A stretch of DNA of 64,000 nucleotides, from contig JAKSYS010000019.1 in NCBI GenBank assembly GCA_022925895.1, forward strand, positions 176,982 through 240,981, in the 5' to 3' direction. Under the pieces are notes generated by a model. It did no database searches. It was given only the letters and a program-made list of their open reading frames with translations, and had not been told where the DNA came from. Positions 56,260-64,000 of this stretch are shown here, piece by piece. The first letter of the stretch is position 1, and the number at the start of each line of letters is the position of its first letter. The DNA is from Fragilaria crotonensis. Taxonomy: Eukaryota; Bacillariophyta; Fragilariophyceae; Fragilariales; Fragilariaceae. Made by a program: the position numbers and the translations under genes.

Positions 56260-56641
56260 CAAATTTAAAAAGGAGTAGGATATATGGCTTTTTAGTAATG
56301 CTACAAGGTATGTATTCCACCATTACGCTCCGAGTCCAAGGAGTATGCACCGGCTACAAGTACTCGAGTACCGGCATCGAAGGAACATGCAACATGCATC
56401 GTCAGTCGTCGCTCGCTAGAAACACGATTCGTGTAGTGTGCAGTTCAAATGCGTCAGATTCATTGTTCATTTCCGCCAACATCATCGAGTCACTTGTCAC
56501 TTCATGCACGTCTATGCATTGAGCACATCTGAAGAACAGAATTAACAAAAACCTTCGCACAAAAATATTCCCTTGGTTTAAGCTCCTCTCTTCACTTTCA
56601 TACACCCCAAGCAAGAACAACGTTGATAACCTCTTCACCTG
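55662..56641. other. Intergenic span with dispersed repeat
   Basis: No gene was seen. The span contains the second copy of the dispersed repeat with its long CA tract. The last 350 bases precede the ABCG gene. Confidence 0.5.
55978..56284 (-). repeat. Dispersed repeat with (CA)n core, copy 2
   Basis: This is the reverse-orientation homologue of the repeat at 6450–6726. The (CA)n tract at 56196–56257 is about 31 units, much longer than in copy 1. Flanking unique sequence aligns on both sides (TGTTACGGAGTATGACCACT, then ACAGGTCTACAGTACATAAA). Confidence 0.85.
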
Positions 56642-58786
56642 ATGATAAGTGAAAACCACGCCAACACTGACGTTGAGGCCAATCCCCAGGGACTTGCCAT
56701 CTCAGAACTTTGGCTTTCATTTGAGATGGAGTCGAATAGTAAAGAAGGTGCAGGTGAAGGAGTTATCGTCAGGTTTGCTGAGGGGGTCCATCGCATCACA
56801 AACTGCAGGCTCCAGGGATTCCCTTTCTAGGGCATGCCCAGTGGTCAAGACCATTTTGGACGAAGTATCAGGATCGGCCGAACCTGGCGAGGTGCTGGCA
56901 TTGATGGGTCCATCTGGTGCGTATTTGCTCCTCCCTCTCCCTCCACGTTGTGGCAGCATCTCACTCTCCTGCCTCAGGTAGCGGAAAGACCAGCTTGCTC
57001 AATATTCTTTCTGGTCGCTCGAGCTATGACACTGGTACTATTAGTATTAACGGCAGGCCTCTTACTTCTCAATCAAGAAAGAAGCTCATGTCCAAGATTG
57101 CGTACGTCAAGCAATCTGATGTTTTCTTTGACCACTTGACAGTCAAAGACCAGCTTGTCTACACTGCCCTTCTCCGGCTTCCGTCCACGGTTTCAAGGGA
57201 AGATAAGATTGTTGAGGTTGACAAGGTGATTTCCCTGCTAAGATTGAACAAGGTGGCGGGTTCTCCCATCATGCTTTGTTCCGGAGGTGAAAAGAAGCGA
57301 ATAAACATTGCTACAGAACTTCTCACAGATCCCGAGGTGCTCCTCTTGGATGAACTCCACAAGTGGTCTTGACTCCACGAGCGCGGTTGCGCTGATCGAG
57401 CTACTACATAAACTATGCCGCTCAGAGAAGAAGACAGTGATCACAAGTATACATCAACCAAGTTCTGCTCTTTCGATCCTTTGATAAGCTCCTCATGTTG
57501 GCGGAAGGCAATGTGGTCTTCTTTGGAACTCCCGTTTGCTCATTGTCATATCTTAGTGACCTTGGGTTTAAGACACCGGAAGGGTACAATGCTGCTGATC
57601 ATTGGATGGACTTGCTGGTTTCCGATAACTTCGTCGAGGATGTTGTCTACGGCCTAGCCGATAATGATTCCACACGTACGAAAGGCGCAATTCAAACACC
57701 ATCTATACTCTTGGATGGACCAACGGGGGAAGACAAAGATACTCCTGACGCTTCCTCCCAACCCCTCCATCATCGTCGTAAATCATCCTTGGTCGACGAA
57801 GGCAAACCTCGTGGACGTCTAATTGATTCGTGGGACAATGAGGCGCTTGCGAGGGAGCAGGACATGCATGTCGTGGAATCTTGGCCGAGCGAAACACCGA
57901 AGGATCAAAGTTTGTTGGAAAGCATGAACAAGTACAACACTAACTGGTTATCTCAGTACCTTGTGCTGACACACAGGAGTATGAAAAACAGTCGCTCCGC
58001 CATCTTCACTCTCTCAACTTTATCAAGTCTGCTGCCCTGGACTTGTCACGGGTCTTTGTATTTCCAGTTAGGAAACACTGAAGCATCAGTGCCAGACACC
58101 TCGTCATTCTTGTTCTTCGCCATGACATACTGGGTGTTTGATTCCATGTTCAATGCTTTGATGGCCTTTCCTACTGAGCGTGACGTGATTCTCAAGGAAC
58201 GTGCAAGTGGATCCTATCGATTGAGTGCCTACTTTTTGGCCAAGACGACCAGTGAAGCTCCGACCCGCCTTATCCTTCCTCTCATCTACACCATCATTTC
58301 CTTCTGGATGTCTGGAGTCAACGGGAAGTTTACAGTGTTTCTCGGAGTGACAGGATGCAGTTTGCTAAGTGTCTTGTCTGGTGAAGCAGTTGGTCTCCTC
58401 GTCGGCGCTAGCATTTACGACCTGCAGAAGGCGCTTGCTGTAATGACTGTATTTGCGTTGGGACTGATGCTGCTCGGCGGCTTCTACGTCGAGAACGTTC
58501 CCGCCTTTGTTTCTTGGGCTCGATATTTGTCGCCTTTCAAGTTCGCTTTTGATGCAGCGCAACAGCTCGTGTTTGATGAAAATGTCCTTGTGACGGAAGC
58601 GGAGTCCTGCAGGATATATGTGGAGATTCTGACACGGGATACGCAACTCCTGATCAAGTCAAGGCGTTCCTCAGGGTGGATGGCTCACTTGCTTTCAACG
58701 TGGGCATGCTTCTTGTCCTCAGCACTGTTCCGAGGTACATTGCTTATCTGGCTCTACGATCGAAAAAGAGTGGTGACAGGGAGTGA
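56642..58786 (+). CDS. ABCG-type half transporter (ATP-binding domain plus ABC-2 membrane domain)
   Basis: The gene is given from the ATG at 56642, with one intron at 56917–56977 (61 nt) inside the Walker A: GPSG at the end of exon 1, SGKT at the start of exon 2. The nucleotide-binding domain has ILDEVSGSAEPGEVLALMG, a Q-loop (IAYVKQSDVFFDHLTVKD), the signature LCSGGEKKRINIA, Walker B LLLDE, the D-loop SGLDSTSA and the H-loop region TSIHQPSS. The ABC-2 domain from about 57950 has the ABCG-type MAFPTERDVILKERASGSYR and at least five membrane helices. NBD-then-TMD order and half size mark ABCG, a lipid, sterol or xenobiotic exporter that works as a dimer. Breaks fall near 56815, 57355, 57470, 58010–58070 and 58635. 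The best C-terminus (YLALRSKKSGDRE) stops at 58786. Confidence 0.87.
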
Positions 58787-59076
58787 CTTATGAGATGCCC
58801 TTGGGTAGCATAGCCGGAGTAATACTGTAGGTCGCGGCCTAAATTCGGTCCCCTCGGCATACAAGGATCATGTGCAAACCCGGAGTACTCCAGTACTGTA
58901 TCCTATACCGTAGACCGTAGAATGCATATCGACTGTGAACACAACTTGTGGAATCCCTCCTCAGGTTTTGCACATCATACCGTGACGACCCATTAGGTCT
59001 GTCTACATAGGCAGTGATCGATACCCTCCGCACAGTCATTAGAACACCAATTCATCACGCACTAGCATCCACAATA
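58787..59076. other. Intergenic span upstream of HAD phosphatase
   Basis: A 290-bp spacer with a GTAC-rich stretch near 58880–58920. No coding content and no recognised regulatory motif. Confidence 0.35.
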
Positions 59077-60170
59077 ATGAAGATGTCAATCGTCTTGGCA
59101 TCCATGCTTTCGCCATCCCTCTCCTTCGTGGTCCGCGTCTCGGCACGACAGATCAACCATGTGTGTGCAACTCGGTCCATCACCGACATTATGCTGGAGG
59201 AATCAGTGCAGGAGACCCAGAAACTAATTTCACACTACGGAAATATTATGTCTTCCAAGAAGCCTGTAATTTGGACGTCAAGAGAGGAAGCGGCATCATT
59301 TGTGAAGGAAAATGTAGATGCAATCCTGTTTGATTGCGACGGCGTCCTCTATCGTGGCAAAGACCTGTCACCCAACGCCTCCGAAGCTCTAAAGACTTTG
59401 CTAGAGAACGGCAAGAAGTGCTTCTTTGTTACGAATAATGCAGCTATGAATCGACAACAGCTTCAGTCCAAAATTTCGGAAATCATGGACTGTGACGGTC
59501 TTACCGTAGATCAAATGGTCGGAAGCATTTATGCTTGCTCACAATACCTGAGGAACAACTTGCCAGGTGGTTCAAGAGTGCACGTTGTGGGATCGGAAGG
59601 ACTTTGCTCAGAAATTCTGGGTTTATTGTCTCCGGTGGTACATGCGCGGATCAACCGGCCTCCATGAGCCGCGATGAGTTGGCCGACTACAATTTTCCAG
59701 AGAATCCAGTGGACGCAGTGTGTGTTGGCTTGGACACGGCCTTCAATTACCGAAAGCTCGCAATAGCCAACGTGCTACTTCAGCGAAATCCCAACGCTCT
59801 TTTCATTTCCACCAATCAAGACTCCTTTGACCTGGTGGGTGCCGATGGTAGACATTTACCGGGAAATGGATGCATTGTCAAGGCGCTTGAGCACGGCTCA
59901 CGGCGAATGTCGATCAATGTAGGCAAGCCAAGCCCTGTACTGGCGCAAATGATAATCAAAGAGCACAATCTGCATCCTGCACGAACCATGTTTGTTGGAG
60001 ACCGGCTAGATACCGATATAAAGTTTGGGGAAGACAGTGGAATGATCTCAGTCCTCGTCATGAGTGGAGTCACAACCGAAGAAAATGATCTCGTTGGGAG
60101 ATACAGGCACGTCGGAAGAGCCTATTCCACAAATCATTATGCCTTACATGGGTTTATTGGCCTAGGGTAA
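59077..60170 (+). CDS. HAD-family phosphatase, phosphoglycolate phosphatase/PGP type
   Basis: The ATG at 59077 starts a signal-peptide-like segment ending SLS-FVV, compatible with plastid targeting. HAD motif I is AILFDCDGVLYRG, with the nucleophile and acid Asp residues. FVTNNAAMNR gives motif II. A C2-type cap follows with NPVDAVCVGLDTAFNYRKL and LFISTNQDSF. GKPSPVLAQMII (motif III Lys) and MFVGDRLDTDIKFGEDSGM (motif IV) close the core. The order and the GVTT ending fit the PGP and p-nitrophenylphosphatase-like group. In the plastid this enzyme removes phosphate from 2-phosphoglycolate from Rubisco's oxygenase reaction. A frame break lies at about 59607–59615, where CTCAGAA occurs. A lost tandem copy of it (7 bp) would explain the shift. 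The exact C-terminus is uncertain. Confidence 0.85.
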
Positions 60171-60202
60171 ACGAGAGAAAGCACCTCCTTGCCTTTGACT
60201 GC

Positions 60203-62295
60203 TCACTGTTTCACAGCGTTGGTGATTGTTTGTATTATTGAGTCGACCGCGGATGGTTTCGACTTCTTGGCAGTCTCTGTTTGCGGTTGATTGCGTTGAC
60301 GCTTCTTCTTGCCCTCTGGCTCTGCAACCAAAAGATCATTAACCCATGCGTCGCCCTTGTTTAGCTTACGTACAGCATCCTTCCAGGCATTCTCTCCATT
60401 CAAGAAAGCGTTCACAGCACAGGCCTCCATGATGCTCCTACCCATTGCACTTCCTCCAAGCCGGTTGCTACCCTGAGCTAATTCAGCCGTCAGTACTGCC
60501 TTGTCGTCCAACTTCAAGGCATCAAATAGCTTCATCACGCAATGATGACCGACGCGATCAGACGCCAGGGCAACCCACCGACCACTCAATCGTTTCAAAA
60601 GATTGCAAGCGGCATGTTGAAAGGGTTTCTCACTAATAGGGCCATCCAAAATGCCGTCCCAAACGCATCGACTCCCCAATCCATCTTTTGCTAGCATCTC
60701 GAGCTCGTCTGGAGTCATGCTCGTTAATCCATCGAGCAGGCCACCACATAGTTTGGGCTCAAAACGCAGAAGATGGTAAATGGCCCTGGTTCCTTCCACC
60801 CCTAATGTGAGGCGATCGCCATGTTTCAAAGGAGCTTTGAGATTAAGCAAGGGATGAATGCAGTCTTTCAGCGGGACAGGGGAAGCCTGTCGGCGGCTTT
60901 CTGACGAGTTCGCTCCTTGTTCCAGAACTGGAACATCCCCATCGAGTGTCATCAATGCCCCTGTTCCAAGGCTCAATGCCTTGAGAAGCGGTTCCTGGTG
61001 TACCTGGAACTTTGCAGCTAGTTCTGCGGCTCTCCAAAAGATACCCACCCGACTCTTTCTTGAGTCAATGGCGTAGCCGTTTGCAACGAGCCTTTCCACA
61101 CTTCGGAGCAGTTGGCTTGCTCCTTCGTACGAACGGTGCAGAACAATGTTTGCACTACAAAGTTGCTCACATCGTGCCACATATTCTTGCAGGGTGTTTG
61201 CAAAGTCACCCTTGGCTAAAATAATTTTGTAGATTTCATCAGGGCTGATCCGCATCAGTAATTCCAACACATGTGATCCACGCGGTTCACCGGACAAACC
61301 GTAAATGATTTCTCCAACTTTATCCTGCTTTGAATCATTCAACAACAAGAGTCGCTTGACCAAGTCGTGAGCCGGAGAACCGAGTTCGTACTGAGGTTGA
61401 GCTTTGAGGATTCCGAGTTTATTGTTGTTGCCTTTCTCGCCAGAGTCAATCCAATTGTCCGTGTTCGCGCTGTAACAGAAAGTCAGAACGCGAAGGCAAA
61501 CCATCAGGAGTGGCCCAGCGCTAGGGTGACACGCTATTTTCTGCAGTTCACCGAGCTTGTCAGATCCCCAGAAAGAGTCCAAAGGGATTGAAGCGACTTT
61601 GTCCGCAAAGAATCTGGAACTCTTGGGTGCAGGGCTCATTTCCAGAATGCCCGCATTGGTGATTTGCTGCGAGTCGTCTTGCTTTTCTTTTTCTTCTTTT
61701 TGTCTTTCGCGACCGCGTCGAGCAGAACTTCTCTCCGGCTGATGTAGTTGCACGCCTCCTAAACACAAACAAGCGATCGCAGAACATGTGACCCACAAAT
61801 ATGCACGGCCAGTTCTGGAGCCGAAGGCGTTAATTCCTCGACCATGCAGGTGATCAATTCTTGAAGGAAGATTACTTGTAGAAAGCTGCGGAGCATCATC
61901 ATGTTGCGCTAACTCCGTCCGAGGACGACGTCACTGCAAGCTGCAAAATCGTCTGCACGATGAGATCCGTAGCGATGGGTCGCTAGATGTAAATGATAGC
62001 CACTCAACCCTGCCATTAGAATACGAGCAGCCGTTTCTGAATAGGGAAGGAAATATGCGCCATGAGTTCGATAATCTGTGCACCATCTTCGTCTCCCGCA
62101 AGGAAGCAACTTCATGACGAATTTCGTCAATAGCGGCCATGGAGGCTGCCAAGAGTGAAGGGAATTCTTTGTCGGATTTGTCAAGAAACTTCGAGATCTC
62201 TTCCTTAGCAGGGACAAGAGATAGGGAAGAGACTTGAGGTAGGCGATGGTCTCAGGATTGGGCCGTCTTGGGCGATTATAATCGAAATCCGCCAT
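60203..62295 (-). CDS. NOP9: NOP9-like Pumilio-repeat protein
   Basis: The gene is given from the ATG at 62295 (MADFDYNRPRRPNPE) to a stop at 60203. The C-terminal part (about 530 aa from 61798) is one clean frame. It has Puf repeats with a CHPSAGPLL block and GEPRGSHVLELLMR, then GSRCVWDGILDGP and RWVALASDRVGHHCVMKLFD. A Lys/Arg-rich tail (GKKKRQRNQ) looks nuclear. The N-terminal exon shows Puf-like RYGSH followed by VQTILQLAV, but the reading moves between frames near 62210, 62095, 62045, 61955 and 61915. At 61750–61765 a TTGTGTTTAG could be an acceptor, although reading continues in frame across it. NOP9 binds pre-rRNA in early small-subunit assembly. Assignment to NOP9 over other Puf families rests on these blocks. 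Confidence 0.75.
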
Positions 62296-63138
62296 TGTCG
62301 ACTCTCAGTATTTTCCTATCGAAGATGAAGGAGTATTGTGTATTGTATTTCCTCTACTCTAGGAATGAGTGGTGAGTCGCCAGACCGTCAACATGTACAG
62401 CGTAGAGTCGATTAAATCTGTCTTAACGCTGCTCATACCGTACGGGTACTTGTACCTGGTACCCAGAAGCTGGTACTCTACTACCGCCTGATAGTACAAT
62501 ACCCAGTACTGCAGAGTTCTGATGTGCGCCGTCCGCTACAGTAACCAGATCGATTAGTTTCCACCAATTTGACGTCAGCGCGTATTTCATACCAATCACG
62601 ATGCTCTCAGTATGTTACTGTCTTACTGTAGTACTGTATGTCAGTACGTTGAACGTGAAGACATCAGTACTGTGACGTGGGCGCTGACGTCAAATTGGTG
62701 AAACCTAATCGGACCCGTATGGTTCAGTCCTACGTACTGGAACTACTGTACCTGGTACAGTAGCACACCGGTAGTTCTCGACAACTGGAGTACACGTACT
62801 GAAGAACTGTAGTGTACTGGTGCACTGGTACCGCTGAGAACTGAAGAAGTCATTGAATCTGTGTACTAGGTACTGTACATAGATACAGTGTCATCACTAA
62901 CGGTTACATAGACGTTGCATTGAACTACCGGTAGAACTCCGTAACCAGTAACAACTGTCATGCATTTTTGGCGACAAACTTACTAGTACCATGGTACAGT
63001 ACTGCAGGAATGCAGGAATCATACGAAATTACCACTCAAAGCTGTAGAGCACATGTTGTGAATGCTTCTTCTGCACACTGTGCATGGATGTTGGCCTTTG
63101 ATAGGGTCAAACTCGATGCATAAATTGAACGAGGAACT
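62296..63138. other. Intergenic span with MITE
   Basis: No gene was seen. Contains MITE copy 2 (62551–62711) and dense GTAC/TACCGGTA words on both sides. Confidence 0.5.
62551..62711. mobile_element. MITE, copy 2
   Basis: This 161-bp element has inverted ends: CGATTAGTTTCCACCAATTT at the left, mirrored at the right with one or two changes. TGACGTCAGCGC lies just inside both ends. It is the same family as the copy at 2613–2768, in the opposite orientation. Between the copies the terminal part has diverged more than the internal CCAATCA...TGCTCTC...TATGTTACTGTCTTACTG block. Confidence 0.8.
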
Positions 63139-64000
63139 ATGAAGAAAATCCAACCCTTCATGCTGTTTGTTGCCATTTCGGCGGTGGGTATGATGACGTT
63201 GCTGTCATTCATGAGCTTTCTCCCGGCAAATGTGCAACCAAACAACCACCCTTTACTTGAAATCTCTGCAGCCCAAGGCGGCTACCAAATCCGACAAGAG
63301 CACAAGCCAAAAGTTCGGGCCCCAACTATCATATGGTGTTCTCGACAAGTTGCTCGCCATTTCAAAACTGGCAAGGAATGGCGTTCTTTCACTTTGCCAA
63401 GAAAGGAAACAGGCAGGAACTGTGACAAGATTGGTTTCAGGGTGCACAAAGAAGAAGCGGCGGCGTTGACGAGATTCATGCGGAAAAGATTGCTCCACTT
63501 AGCGCAGACTTTCAGATGCACATAACTCCTGATTTCGACGTGCATGACAACCAAATATTGGAACAAACCCCATGGCTTGTTAGACTGGATGGAAAAGGAA
63601 CTTGGTTTTCCGGAGAAGCAGCTGATCATGATGATCCATAATTATCATCGTGGATCCCGACATGATGCTTCTGAGACCGATTTCACATGATTTTGGCAAC
63701 TTCAAGCCTACATGGATTGGGGCACTCAAGGGCAACAAGGTGGTCCACGGATTTCCGATCGCTCAACAATATGCATATGGCTCAGCCTGGTTGAGTTGTT
63801 TGAATGGAAATGTGTCGCATGTCGTGGGACCTGACTCTCCGGTTCATAAGTTGACAGATAGAGAAGCGGCGTTGTATTATCCAGCTGGTCCGCCGTACTT
63901 GGCCACTGGCAAAGATATGTATGCTATTGCCAAACACTGGGTCAAGTTTCTACCTCGCGTGCACGACCTCTTTCCTTTTCATGGCTGAAATGCATGCCTA
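63139..64000 (+). CDS. SGT1/HPAT-type glycosyltransferase, cut by right edge
   Basis: The ATG at 63139 starts MKKIQPFMLFVAISAVGMM, a signal anchor with one membrane helix near 5–28, as in Golgi type II enzymes. In shifting frames the catalytic start reads LSLCQERKQAGTVTRLVSGC, then a HITPDF block, DWMEKELGFP, IIVDPDMMLLRPISHDF with a DxD-like metal site, and GPPYLATGKDMYAIAKHWV. These blocks match peptidyl-serine galactosyltransferase and hydroxyproline arabinosyltransferase proteins (VDPDM(M/I)L..P, YP.GPPY). The role would be O-glycosylation of secreted proteins. Several small breaks lie between 63290 and 63660. The frame ends at 63988, but the fold would need more sequence, so the gene probably continues beyond the window. 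Confidence 0.8.

Noticed and set aside
1-64000. CRISPR arrays, rRNA or tRNA genes
   Set aside because: No regularly spaced short repeats and no rRNA-like sequence were seen. No tRNA cloverleaf with intact B box was recognised by eye, though this was not an exhaustive scan.
1-64000. Bacterial contamination
   Set aside because: Spliceosomal introns, Helitron, Copia and nuclear genes with presequences occur across the window.

Overview
The window looks like nuclear DNA of a photosynthetic stramenopile, most likely a diatom. Nuclear-type genes have very short GT–AG introns (61–78 nt). Several proteins start with a signal peptide whose predicted cleavage site carries an aromatic or Leu residue, as in diatom plastid presequences (GST–HIT protein, HAD phosphatase, perhaps spermidine synthase and plastid-type ribosomal protein bL9). 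The Copia remnants also resemble those of diatoms. Intergenic DNA is unusually rich in GTAC and TACCGGTA words. No database search was possible, so the organism is an inference.

Layout. 1–2.5 kb: DDE-type transposase, open at the left edge and broken in frame at four homopolymers. 2.6 kb: a MITE. 3.2–5.9 kb: bL9 and COP9 signalosome subunit 7. 7.1–12.3 kb: an intact 1,706-aa Helitron Rep/helicase with seven 33-aa repeats in its N-terminus. 12.6–17.4 kb: a GST–HIT fusion gene, a DDX6/Dhh1 helicase (minus strand) and a small membrane protein gene. 17.4–21 kb: gene-poor, with one decayed coding remnant. 21.06–26.70 kb: a complete DNA transposon with 37–38 bp terminal inverted repeats and two convergent genes, a large transposase-like protein and a smaller partner. 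This is the best candidate for an undescribed system. 27–29.3 kb: an HMG-box gene whose 3' end is followed by broken partial copies of itself. 30.5–35.8 kb: degenerate satellite, a palindrome with arms of about 830 bp, and a hAT-like remnant, bracketed by GGGTGGGTA-type minisatellites. 36–50 kb: a graveyard of decayed elements (Copia reverse transcriptase and RNase H, mariner-like DDE transposase, tyrosine-recombinase retroelement). 50.3–64 kb: a gene-dense block with spermidine synthase and a PLP aminotransferase (convergent, with overlapping stop codons), a multi-pass membrane protein, an ABCG half-transporter, a HAD phosphatase, a NOP9-like Pumilio protein, and the start of an SGT1/HPAT-type glycosyltransferase cut by the right edge.

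The conserved genes cover ordinary housekeeping: plastid translation, COP9 regulation, mRNA decay, polyamine and amino-acid metabolism, transport, rRNA maturation and glycosylation. No operon-like organisation is expected or seen. Many of these genes (Dhh1, ABCG, HAD, NOP9, the membrane protein, the glycosyltransferase, the left-edge transposase) carry small indels that move the conserved reading from frame to frame, often at homopolymers. That pattern suits an under-polished long-read assembly better than mass pseudogenisation, so these genes are given as full spans with their breaks noted.
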